Source: Planctomycetota bacterium (GTDB lineage Bacteria > Planctomycetota > Planctomycetia > Planctomycetales > Planctomycetaceae). From it: 64,000 nt of DNA. The notes beneath the pieces are model-generated. The model had not been told where the DNA came from, did not search any database, and worked only from the letters and a program-made list of their open reading frames with translations. Below are positions 17,578-25,392 of this stretch, piece after piece. Within the stretch, counting starts at the first letter, position 1. Each line of letters begins with the position of its first letter. The stretch covers positions 29,422 to 93,421 of the forward strand of contig JAQCEJ010000009.1 of NCBI GenBank assembly GCA_027618475.1, written 5' to 3'. The position numbers and the translations under genes were made by a program.

Positions 17578-17640
17578 TGCCCGCAACAATTCACGAGTGA
17601 TGCAAGTAGATCGTCCACTACACACCCTCAAGCCAAAAGC

Positions 17641-17791
17641 GCCACGCACAAAGTCAGCGGCTAACAGCCCGTTGAAAATGAGGGATGATCAAATTGTGTG
17701 TGCCACGGGTGTCTTGTCCACCCGTGGTTTTGCGATGTCTCACAACCACACTTCCGGACAAGTCGGCAGTGCCACCCATTTTTCAACGGGC
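17641..17791. repeat. Dispersed repeat word followed by a MITE-like element with terminal inverted repeats
   Basis: Bases 17641-17661 (GCCACGCACAAAGTCAGCGGC) recur with one mismatch at 32738-32758. Immediately after, a 125-base element runs from GCCCGTTGAAAATG (17667-17680) to its inverted copy (17777-17791, one extra base). Inside is a nine-base hairpin (CCACGGGTG 17703-17711 with 17719-17727) and a second, inverted GACAAGT/ACTTGTC-type word. It has no coding capacity. The architecture suggests a non-autonomous, miniature inverted-repeat element. Confidence 0.65.
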
Positions 17792-18094
17792 GGCCAACCT
17801 CACCACCGAAGACCTGCGGATGTTTTCTAGAACTGATTTCTATACGATCCGATGACCGGTACATGACTTTTGCGATCGAAGATCTATGAGGGGAGCGATC
17901 ACTCTTGACGTTCATTCAGCACGATCGTCAGTCTTGATGGGACGTTTCATCCCTTGATTGTCGGCGGGGAAGCGGCCTTGTGCGGTTTCGCCGTGATCTG
18001 AAAAGAAAAACGCCCGACCTTCGCATGAATCGAAGGTCGGGCGTTTTGATTGGAACTCATCGTGTGTGAAAAACCGGGAGGTTTTTCACGGGGA
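17792..18094. other. Gene-free stretch between the MITE-like element and the YTV gene
   Basis: About 300 bases. It holds the strong terminator at 18007-18047 and a second hairpin just past the YTV stop (GTGAAAAACC 18066-18075 with 18080-18089, loop GGGA). No gene is recognised. Confidence 0.45.
18007..18047 (-). terminator. Strong terminator downstream of the YTV-motif gene
   Basis: A 17-base perfect stem (18007-18023 with 18031-18047) and a seven-base loop. The stem ends in A/T runs on both sides, so it can stop transcription from either direction. It serves the minus-strand wall-protein gene whose stop is at 18095. Confidence 0.9.
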
Positions 18095-19462
18095 TTACGC
18101 AGCCGGATCGGCGTTGTCGGCTTCGGGTTTCGGCGGTGCCGAATCGGCAGGAACGCCGTTATCGGGAACCGGCTTGGCCGACTCGAACGTCGACGGGCTG
18201 CCGTCACTGGGAACGTTGCAATTACCGCCGGGGCAACTGCCGTTGCAATCTCCGCTCAGGCAGCATGTCTGTTGCGGACAGACCTGCACCGGAACGATGC
18301 GGCAAACTTCGTACGGTTCCTGACGGCTGACGCAGCGGGCGACCATGCGGGTGCACGTGACAGGTTCTTCACGTGTCACGCAACGGGCGACCCGTTGATT
18401 GACCGTGTATGGCTCCTGTCGAGTCACACACACAGGCACTTTGCAGACTTTCGTTTCGCAGACCATCCGGCAGGTCGTCACCGGAATCTTGCGAACGCAT
18501 TCTTCGGCGACCATGCGGCAGGTCTTGACCGGAACCTGACGGTTTACGGTTTCGCAGACCCAGCGGCACGTCTTAACCGGAACCTTGGTCACCACTTCTT
18601 CGGCGACCATCCGGCAGACCTGGTAGGGAACTTTTTCTACAATTTCACGCGGGCAGTAGCGAGTCACCTGCACCGGGCAGTTCTGGCGAACGACTTCTGT
18701 CACATACGTCGTCACCGGCACCTGACGTTCGCATACCTGTGGATTCCAGACGCGACGACAGGTGTAATATCCGGGGCATTGCACCATGCAGGTGCGAGGC
18801 ACGCCGCAGTCCCAGGTCACGCGCGGTACGGTCGGGCCGGGGTGGTACACTCGTTGAGTGACCCAGTTCCCCGTGGTATAACGTTCGGTGCGACAGGTCG
18901 TCACCGGACGGCAAACCGTGTAGCAGCGAACCTGATTGACCGTTTCAGTCACCGGTTCCATCACGACGCGGCGGCATTCCCGCTCGACGGTTTCGGTCAC
19001 GGGACGCATGACGGTGTGTCGGCATTCCCGTTCTGACGTTTCGACGACGGGACGACGCACGGTGTAGCTGCAATCCTTCATGGTGGTTTCCCACACCGGA
19101 CGCATCACCATATGACGTTCTTCGCGCTCGGTCGTTTCGTACACAGGTCGGCTGACTGTGTACTCTTTATCCTGGTATTGAGTCTCCGTCACGGTGCGGT
19201 AACATTGCACCTTACGATCCTCGTACACGATCTCATTCACGAGTCGATTGACCGTGTACTGTTGCGGTTCGTAAACCATTTCGTTGACGGTGCGGTAACA
19301 TGTCTCGCGTTCGACGCGACACGCAGTGTAGCATGCTACGGGGGCGCAAGAGTCGGTCGGACAACAGCCATAACGACCGGCACCGCAATAGCGACCGGCT
19401 TCAGCTGAATTTCCGGCAAGCAAGGCCAACGCAGCCACGATTGCCGTTACAATCAATCGCAT
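18095..19462 (-). CDS. Cysteine-rich YTV-motif repeat wall protein
   Basis: 455 residues with a Sec signal peptide (MRLIVTAIVAALALLAGNSAEAG). From about residue 60 to 420 the protein is short repeats of two kinds: YTVxRPVxET-type units in the first half (CYRTVTET, CSYTVRRPVVET, CRHTVMRPVTET), and CRMVxExVxxVPVxTC-type units in the second. Cysteines are spaced at about 13 to 20 residues. Proteins of this YTV class were described from Rhodopirellula baltica as abundant cysteine-rich cell-wall proteins, consistent with a disulfide-linked wall. The C-terminus is a Pro/Asp/Ala-rich tail. AAGGAG lies six bases before the ATG. Monocistronic, with a terminator downstream. Confidence 0.88.
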   Translation of the reverse strand: MRLIVTAIVAALALLAGNSAEAGRYCGAGRYGCCPTDSCAPVACYTACRVERETCYRTVNEMVYEPQQYTVNRLVNEIVYEDRKVQCYRTVTETQYQDKEYTVSRPVYETTEREERHMVMRPVWETTMKDCSYTVRRPVVETSERECRHTVMRPVTETVERECRRVVMEPVTETVNQVRCYTVCRPVTTCRTERYTTGNWVTQRVYHPGPTVPRVTWDCGVPRTCMVQCPGYYTCRRVWNPQVCERQVPVTTYVTEVVRQNCPVQVTRYCPREIVEKVPYQVCRMVAEEVVTKVPVKTCRWVCETVNRQVPVKTCRMVAEECVRKIPVTTCRMVCETKVCKVPVCVTRQEPYTVNQRVARCVTREEPVTCTRMVARCVSRQEPYEVCRIVPVQVCPQQTCCLSGDCNGSCPGGNCNVPSDGSPSTFESAKPVPDNGVPADSAPPKPEADNADPAA

Positions 19463-19917
19463 GTGATTCTCCTTTTGTCAGTACATCTCATGTTGTAATG
19501 CGAAGTGGTATATTTACTCTTGCCCGCAGTTTCACCCATTCACACATTATGGGCAAACCCGCTAACTCAATGCAAATTATTAATTGCGGTTGAACGCCAT
19601 CTGACAAAAAAATCTCCGTGCTCTGTGGATTGACCTCAAAATATAGAACACGAAGTTCGCCAAAATTGAGCAAACTATTCCGATTGAGCAAAATCTCGCG
19701 TTAACATAAGGAAACATGCGATGAAAATTCGAACGCCCGATACAACCGGTCGCCCTGAACAAGCGGGCCGGATGATCGTAAGTCGAAATGCCATTTCAGT
19801 TAAAATACCGAAAGTGCGTGTCGCGACCGTGAGCTCCCCTGCGTTGAATCGGTAAGATGGGATCATGCCTACGACCAGACGTTGCGATTGAATTCTCCCG
19901 TTTGAGAGTCACTACCC
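19463..19917. other. Divergent promoter region of the YTV and FAD-oxidase genes
   Basis: AT-rich for this genome, 455 bases. A candidate promoter for the YTV gene is at 19546-19575. Nothing else is recognised; there is no small gene or RNA. Confidence 0.4.
19546..19575 (-). promoter_or_regulatory. Candidate sigma-70-type promoter for the YTV gene
   Basis: On the minus strand TTGCAT (19575-19570) and CATAAT (19551-19546) are 18 bases apart. The -35 is only a half match. It would give a leader of about 75 bases ahead of a perfect AAGGAG. Confidence 0.3.
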
Positions 19918-21327
19918 ATGACGCCCTTGCCGCTCGATTCCTCCGCGAATTCGTACGGAACGGTCTCTTCGATTCTTTCCGAACTTCAGGAACGATTCGG
20001 CGACCGTGTCACCGTTGATGAGACCATTCGACACGAACATGGACACGACGTTTCGCATCACCCCGTGCAACCTCCCGATGCGGTTTTCTTTCCGCGAACG
20101 GTTCACGAAGTCGCGAACGCCGTCTCATTGTGTGCAGCACATCGCGTTCCGGTCATACCCTTCGGTACGGGAACCGCCGTCGAAGGAGGGGTTGTCGCCG
20201 TTCATCGCGGTCTCTGCATCGACGTCACAAAGATGAATCGCATCCTCGGTGTCTCGATGGTTGATGCCGATGCCGTCGTCGAAGCGGGGGTAACGCGGAA
20301 ACAACTCAATCGTTACCTGGAAGAACAACAGACCGGTGTTTATTTTCCGGTAGACCCCGGAGCAGACGCTTCGCTCGGCGGCATGGCCGCAACGAGAGCT
20401 TCCGGCAGTGCTGCCGTCCGGTACGGTACGATGCGGGAGAACGTTCTCGGACTGACCGTCGTTCTGGCCGGCGGTCAAATCATCTCCACCGGAGGTCGGT
20501 CGCGAAAATCATCGGCCGGTTACGACCTGACGCATCTCTTCGTCGGTTCTGAAGGTACGCTCGGCATCATCACCGAATTGATCGTACGTCTCGCACGCAT
20601 TCCTGAAGCGGCTTCAGCGGCGGTTTGCCCGTTTCCTTCGTTTGAAGCCGCCGCGCAGACGGCTATCGACGTGATTGCCGCCGGAATCCCCGTGGCCCGA
20701 CTCGAATTGCTGGACGACGTGCAGATGAAAGCGATCAATTCGTATTCGAAATTGAATTGCAGTGAGGCGTCGACTCTGTTCTTCGAGTTCCACGGTTCGA
20801 CATCTTCTGTTGTCGAGCAAGCGCAGCAAGCCGAGCAAATCGCCCGAACCCACGGCGGTAATCAATTTCAATGGGCGACCGACGAAGCCGAACGCCATCA
20901 ACTCTGGCAGGCTCGCCACGATGCCTATTACGCGTCTCTGGCCCTCAAACCGGGGGGCGAAGGGTATGTCACCGACGTCTGCGTGCCGATGTCGAATTTC
21001 GCCGAGTGTGTCGGTCGCACAAAACGGGATCTTCAGTCGTGCTCGCTCCCCGCCCCTCTGTTCGGCCACGTGGGAGACGGTAATTTTCACGTCGTCTTTT
21101 CGATCGATCCCGAGCGGCCAGATGAACTTACCGAGGCAAAACAGTTCAGCGAGATGATGATCACCCACGCATTGGATTTAGGGGGTACCTGCACCGGAGA
21201 GCATGGCATCGGATTGGGAAAACGTGAAGCCCTGATCAAAGAACGGGGCCCGGCGGTCGACGTTATGCGTTCGATCAAACGGGCGCTGGACCCGCAGTGT
21301 CTGATGAATCCAGGAAAGGTTCTGTGA
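19918..21327 (+). CDS. FAD-linked D-2-hydroxyacid dehydrogenase (GlcD / D-lactate dehydrogenase type)
   Basis: 469 residues. An N-terminal FAD-binding PCMH domain carries PVIPFGTGTAVEGG and VDPGADASLGGMAATRASGS, then YGTMRENVLGLTVVL and GSEGTLGIITE. The C-terminal FAD-oxidase domain has FGHVGDGNFH (metal-site His) and GGTCTGEHGIGLGK with the catalytic-region His, ending MNPGKVL. This is the glycolate oxidase subunit D / cytochrome-type D-lactate dehydrogenase family, which oxidises glycolate, D-lactate or 2-hydroxyglutarate and passes electrons to quinone or cytochrome. GlcE and GlcF are not adjacent, so a single-subunit D-lactate dehydrogenase is the better guess. The ribosome-binding site is weak. 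Confidence 0.92.
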   Translation: MTPLPLDSSANSYGTVSSILSELQERFGDRVTVDETIRHEHGHDVSHHPVQPPDAVFFPRTVHEVANAVSLCAAHRVPVIPFGTGTAVEGGVVAVHRGLCIDVTKMNRILGVSMVDADAVVEAGVTRKQLNRYLEEQQTGVYFPVDPGADASLGGMAATRASGSAAVRYGTMRENVLGLTVVLAGGQIISTGGRSRKSSAGYDLTHLFVGSEGTLGIITELIVRLARIPEAASAAVCPFPSFEAAAQTAIDVIAAGIPVARLELLDDVQMKAINSYSKLNCSEASTLFFEFHGSTSSVVEQAQQAEQIARTHGGNQFQWATDEAERHQLWQARHDAYYASLALKPGGEGYVTDVCVPMSNFAECVGRTKRDLQSCSLPAPLFGHVGDGNFHVVFSIDPERPDELTEAKQFSEMMITHALDLGGTCTGEHGIGLGKREALIKERGPAVDVMRSIKRALDPQCLMNPGKVL

Positions 21328-21402
21328 TAACCGTTCCCAATGTCGTTGCGGGACGTGCACAACACCGGCATCTGCGGCGCGGTCAGCCGAACATTTCAGC
21401 GA

Positions 21403-21428
21403 CTGTCACCGTAACTAAACGGTGACAG
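21403..21428. terminator. Bidirectional hairpin between convergent genes
   Basis: A perfect ten-base stem, CTGTCACCGT (21403-21412) with 21419-21428, and a six-base loop. It lies between the stop of the FAD enzyme and the stop of spoVG, ending two bases before the latter. There is no U-run, so it may act as an mRNA 3'-end stabiliser or a weak terminator. Confidence 0.45.
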
Positions 21429-21430
21429 CG

Positions 21431-22051
21431 TCAAACGATTCCCTCACCGAACTGGTTGTCGTCCTGCCGCATGGCACTCTGTTGAGTCGCTTTCTGATTC
21501 TGCGAATCCCGTTGAGGGGTCGAGAGTGAGTGGGGAGGCTGCGGCGCGTTCGCTGCCGGTTCGATGCGATGCACCTGACCGTTCCCTTCGATGAATTCGA
21601 GAGATTGCTCCGATTCGTGTAGCGAGGCGTAACTCTCTTCACCGTAATCGTCGTAGGTGCAGATATATCCCGGTTCGCGGGCTCTGACCAGTTCCGATTC
21701 GTAGGCGGAGATCACCTGCTTTTGAATCATCTCGCGGCAATCGGAATTGATCGGATGGGCGATGTCGGCATACAACCGGGCGCGGCCATCGGAATCTTTG
21801 AGCGCCCGCTCTTCCATCAATCGCGCACCGCATTGATTGCAGAACAGTGAACGAAGATGGTTTTTCGAGTGGCACTTCGGACAGCGATCGGTCAGCTTGC
21901 GGCTGGGCATCGCCACAAAAGAACCTTTGGTTCCCTGAATGATTTTCAGATCGCGAATGACGAATGAACCATCGAGTGTGATCGAGCAGAATGCCTGCAA
22001 ACGATCGTGCGGGTCATCCATGAGCTTGATGCGGACTTCGGTGATGTGCAC
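21431..22051 (-). CDS. spoVG: SpoVG-family RNA/DNA-binding regulator with an inserted zinc ribbon
   Basis: 206 residues. Residues 1-54 match the SpoVG N-terminal half ([38 protein letters not shown]). The second half resumes at [27 protein letters not shown], as in B. subtilis SpoVG. Between them is a four-cysteine zinc ribbon (C57-x2-C60 ... C71-x2-C74). A long acidic, Gln/Pro-rich tail follows. A perfect AGGAGG lies six bases before the GTG start. It is 24 bases downstream of ispE, an arrangement also known in Firmicutes, where ispE and spoVG are near neighbours. SpoVG binds nucleic acid and regulates globally; the role in planctomycetes is unknown. Confidence 0.88.
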   Translation of the reverse strand: MHITEVRIKLMDDPHDRLQAFCSITLDGSFVIRDLKIIQGTKGSFVAMPSRKLTDRCPKCHSKNHLRSLFCNQCGARLMEERALKDSDGRARLYADIAHPINSDCREMIQKQVISAYESELVRAREPGYICTYDDYGEESYASLHESEQSLEFIEGNGQVHRIEPAANAPQPPHSLSTPQRDSQNQKATQQSAMRQDDNQFGEGIV

Positions 22052-22075
22052 GGTATGCCTCCTGATTGCAACCTC

Positions 22076-22987
22076 TCAGAACCGGCTTTGGACGGTGACG
22101 ACGAAGGGAACCCCCCGACTTCGTAAACGTGCGGCGGCTGCCTGTGCCAATTTCCGATTGGCACACCATCCGTAATAGGCAGTTCCGCTGCCACTCATCG
22201 AGTGGCCCAAGACTGGTAATTCGCTGAATTTCGCTTTCAATTCGCACAATTCGGATGTCAGAACTTCGGCGGGAGACTGCAGAGCGTTGTACATCGCTTG
22301 CGATGCCGCCGTCTTGTTTCCGCGCTGGAGTTCGTCGATCAGTCGCCCGGCAGACCGGGGCTGACTCGACGGTTTGCAACGGGCAAAAACCTGCGCCGTC
22401 GACAAACCCTGATGCATTCGTGCAATCACGAAATGAAAATGATGTTGAAATTGTAGAGGTTGTATCGCTTCTCCCCGACCGCGACAGATCGCGAGACCGT
22501 TCGGGGCAAGAAAGAAATTTACGTCGCTGCCGAGTTGTGCCGCCAGACGATGCAGTTGTGAATCGTCCAGCTCCAGTTGCCAGAGGCGGTTTAGCGCCAC
22601 CAACGTCGCGGCGGCATCGCTCGAGCCTCCCCCCAGACCGGAGGCCAGAGGAATTCGTTTGAAAAGCCGGATTTGCACGCCACGGCGGCAACCGGTTTCT
22701 CGTTTGATGAGTTCGACCGCTTTGATGACGAGATTGTTCGCATCTTGCGGCAGAGACAATCCCGAGGCCGGCTGGGGAACCACGAATTCGGCGCGAAAGT
22801 CGATCGCGTCGTCAGCGACCCCTGGCGATGTCTCGGTAAACGTCAGAGTATCGTGCAAATCGACGGCGATCATGAGCGTATCTAACTCGTGATAACCATC
22901 GGCTCGTCTGCCGAGGATCTCAAGAAACAAATTGAGCTTGGCCGGCGCGTGAACGAGGAGCGATTGCTCGTGCTGCTGAAAGAGCAT
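22076..22987 (-). CDS. ispE: 4-diphosphocytidyl-2-C-methyl-D-erythritol kinase
   Basis: The GHMP kinase of the methylerythritol-phosphate isoprenoid pathway, 303 residues. Family landmarks are HAPAKLNLFLEI (Lys17), the GHMP glycine loop PLASGLGGGSSDAA (113-126) with the catalytic Asp, and GSGTAYYGW in the C-terminal domain. AGGA ten bases before the ATG at 22987 is preferred to the GTG three codons upstream, which would sit against the ribosome-binding site. It leads a two-gene unit with spoVG. No other MEP-pathway gene is in the window. Confidence 0.93.
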   Translation of the reverse strand: MLFQQHEQSLLVHAPAKLNLFLEILGRRADGYHELDTLMIAVDLHDTLTFTETSPGVADDAIDFRAEFVVPQPASGLSLPQDANNLVIKAVELIKRETGCRRGVQIRLFKRIPLASGLGGGSSDAAATLVALNRLWQLELDDSQLHRLAAQLGSDVNFFLAPNGLAICRGRGEAIQPLQFQHHFHFVIARMHQGLSTAQVFARCKPSSQPRSAGRLIDELQRGNKTAASQAMYNALQSPAEVLTSELCELKAKFSELPVLGHSMSGSGTAYYGWCANRKLAQAAAARLRSRGVPFVVTVQSRF

Positions 22988-23217
22988 GCCGATCACATCC
23001 TGTGAGCTTGCTCAACGTTGAGGAGTCTTGTCAAAAGGATTTATGAAAAATTGCCGCTGATCCACGGCAACTGACACGCGCAATTTCTCGATTGAGTATC
23101 GATTGAGATGCGCGGATGGTAAACCACGATGGACAAAGCGTCAAGTTGAATTTCGGCAAAGCCCCAATATTCAGGGGAAATTCAGGTACGAGAGAGAGGA
23201 TCAACAATACGGAATTT

Positions 23218-23766
23218 CTACGTATTCAGCGCAATGTCACGCTTGATGAGCCAGGCGGAAAGCAACGTGGCGGGGAGAGCGAACGCGGTTACGAACGCGC
23301 CGGCGATCAAAAAGTTCAGGTCGACGCGAGGATGGTGATGGATTGAATTCGACCACAATTCGATGAACGATAACCAGTCGGGTATTCGTCGCAAATCTGT
23401 AAACAACGGAGGCAAGAGAATCGCCAAAACGGCACACAGGGCCAGTATCGTCGCATAGACTGAATGCCGGATGACACAAGCCGCCAAAACCGCAATGCTG
23501 TAAACCAACAGGTGCAGCAGGATGGGAAAACAGACTTCGAGAATCGGTAGATTCGATTCCGCAGACCTCCAAAAGGGATGAATGATTCGACTCCACGAGA
23601 GCAGCGCGTACGGAACGTCATATAACACGGCAAGCACGAAGAATCCCGCTGCGAATTTCAGCCAGAACCATGCCGCCGGTGAGATCGGTCGCGAGCGCCA
23701 GAAGGTGTGCAGCTTCGGATCTAATTCGTGCACAAAACTGCCAACACCGATGATTAATGCCAACAC
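23218..23766 (-). pseudogene. 5'-truncated ABC-2 type transporter permease remnant
   Basis: The reading frame encodes 182 residues resembling the C-terminal part of a planctomycete ABC-2 permease: a periplasmic-loop phrase (LDPKLHTFWRSRPISPAAWFWLKF) and five hydrophobic segments. Complete permeases of this kind run to several hundred residues. The frame runs open upstream through the terminator of the BBP7 gene to at least 23847, with no ATG. The only nearby start is the GTG at 23766, immediately after that terminator's U-run and without a ribosome-binding site. The 5' part has therefore been lost, probably by a deletion that joined the permease tail to the BBP7 gene's end. It is likely not expressed, although the remaining frame shows no stop. 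Confidence 0.65.
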
Positions 23767-23767
23767 G

Positions 23768-23805
23768 AAAAAAAACGTTCCCCGGTGTTCACTCCGGGGA
23801 ACGTT
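23768..23805 (-). terminator. Rho-independent terminator of the BBP7 gene
   Basis: A perfect 12-base stem (23774-23785 with 23794-23805, AACGTTCCCCGG) and an eight-base loop. An eight-base U-run follows on the minus strand. It lies about 40 bases after the BBP7 stop and overlaps the region where the permease remnant begins. Confidence 0.92.
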
Positions 23806-23843
23806 CTTGAATTTTAATGAAGCCGCGTTGCTGACCTCTGCAC

Positions 23844-25133
23844 TTAGCGAAACAGAATCTCGCCACCGACCGACAGACCTTGAAGTACGATGTCTCCACG
23901 GTTCGGATTGGTGACGACATCGGGGGGGTTCGGCAGTGGTCCGTTGTCGTTGTAGCGGATGATTTCATGCGGACGTTGCATGTTGCCGAACCACAACAGA
24001 TTGTATCCCACCGTCAGGTTTACATTATCGCTTAGGCGAATGCGGGCGTTGAGCCCGAGTTCGGCACCGGCGGCGATATCGGTATCGCTCGCCGTCGTTT
24101 CAACCGTGGGGTCGGCGAACGACCTCAGGCTGACCGTTTTCACAGAGTCCTGGTAGGTGTTCATACCCAGCATGAGCTTGGGTTCGACGGCCAAGGTGAA
24201 CCAGCGATGCACGAGTTCGGTCCGAATGCCGATTTGCGGTCCGTAGATGTTGTTGTTGGTTCGCGATTCGATGGTACTGGTCAGCGGGGCGATTGTTCCG
24301 AACCCATCAAAAACACCCACCTGATTCATATTTTCGCGAATGTTGATATAGCGAAAACCACCCATAGGACGGATATGCAAACCTTCTCCCTCCATGTCGG
24401 GATTGATGATGAAGTTGGCTTCCGTCCCCCAGATTCTGGTCTGCCAGTCGGTTTGAAAACTACTGTCGTACAGAAAGAGGTTGTCGCCGACCGCTCCATT
24501 GACCAGCGTACTCGTGGCGACGAAGTTACCGAGGTCAGGAGGACTCGGCGAGGGCAGATCGTCGGCCACCGAAAGATGTTTTGCATTCTCGAAGCCGAAG
24601 AAATTCGCCTCGAAATCGCCCATCGTTGTCGGAATACCCAACGTACCGCGGATACCATTCACGTTCGTCAAACGAATATCGTTCGTATCGGGTACTCTCG
24701 CTTGTCCGATGAGCACGCCACCGGCAAATACATCGAACGGATTTCGCGGATTATCGATATTCTGAACAGGCGCTCCCAGAAGTGTGTCGCCGGGACGTTC
24801 AAACGTCCAATTGAGGTATTCGATGCGAATCCAACTGTCGCGAACGACATCCTTGAGCAATCGATCGGCGGCGGTATCCTGGTACCCCCAACCCCGATCT
24901 TCAGGAAGTTGACCGATGGCAATGCCGTTGGAATCACTGAACTGAATTCCCTGGGGATTGACATAACTGGGAGGGCCGCCCGGCGGCATACCGACATGAC
25001 TGTAATCCCCGACGGGAGGTCCGTAGGCCGGAGGGGGGTACCCTGTCCCGTATTGAGCCCAGGATGTGTTCCCAGTGCCGAGAATCCAGGTCACGATCAG
25101 GCATGTCGTCAAGAGTGTTGATATTCTGGTCAT
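23844..25133 (-). CDS. BBP7-family outer-membrane beta-barrel protein
   Basis: 429 residues. A signal peptide ends near TSWAQ, followed by a Tyr/Pro/Gly-rich stretch (QYGTGYPPPAYGPP). The remainder consists of alternating amphipathic strands typical of an outer-membrane barrel: WIRIEYLNWTF near the start, then GIRGTLGI, HIRPMGGFRYINI, ARIRLSDNVNLTVGYNLLWFGNMQRP, ending in a terminal Phe-Arg. WIRxEYLxW and LTVGYxxLW are signatures of the planctomycete beta-barrel porin-7 family. Porin or channel activity is inferred from the fold. It ends in a strong terminator and is monocistronic. The start ATG lacks an obvious ribosome-binding site. Confidence 0.85.
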   Translation of the reverse strand: MTRISTLLTTCLIVTWILGTGNTSWAQYGTGYPPPAYGPPVGDYSHVGMPPGGPPSYVNPQGIQFSDSNGIAIGQLPEDRGWGYQDTAADRLLKDVVRDSWIRIEYLNWTFERPGDTLLGAPVQNIDNPRNPFDVFAGGVLIGQARVPDTNDIRLTNVNGIRGTLGIPTTMGDFEANFFGFENAKHLSVADDLPSPSPPDLGNFVATSTLVNGAVGDNLFLYDSSFQTDWQTRIWGTEANFIINPDMEGEGLHIRPMGGFRYINIRENMNQVGVFDGFGTIAPLTSTIESRTNNNIYGPQIGIRTELVHRWFTLAVEPKLMLGMNTYQDSVKTVSLRSFADPTVETTASDTDIAAGAELGLNARIRLSDNVNLTVGYNLLWFGNMQRPHEIIRYNDNGPLPNPPDVVTNPNRGDIVLQGLSVGGEILFR

Positions 25134-25392
25134 CGGGGAGCTTCAGCATTCTGGAGTGACTGAAAGGTGAGGACGGACAGACCGCCCGTAAGTGGTGCTG
25201 ACACCGAGACAATAGGATCTACGTCCTGTATCGGTTGTTCCGGTTAGAGGACTTCGGACAAACTCCGTCCGAATGTCAAATTGTTCGGATTATGCCGATC
25301 GTGCCAGTCAGACTAGGTAAACCAGCGCAACAAGATCGTTGGCATGATCTGGTGGAACAAGCGCAAGCGTGGCATTCTGCACACGTAAGACT

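Noticed and set aside
18050..19036. 328-codon open frame on the plus strand
   Set aside because: It lies antisense inside the YTV-motif gene. Its His/Arg/Asp-rich translation is what a reversed Cys/Val/Thr repeat would produce; no ribosome-binding site.
18300..19300. Regular repeats suggestive of a CRISPR-like array
   Set aside because: They are the codons of the YTV repeats; units vary in length and sequence and stay in one frame.
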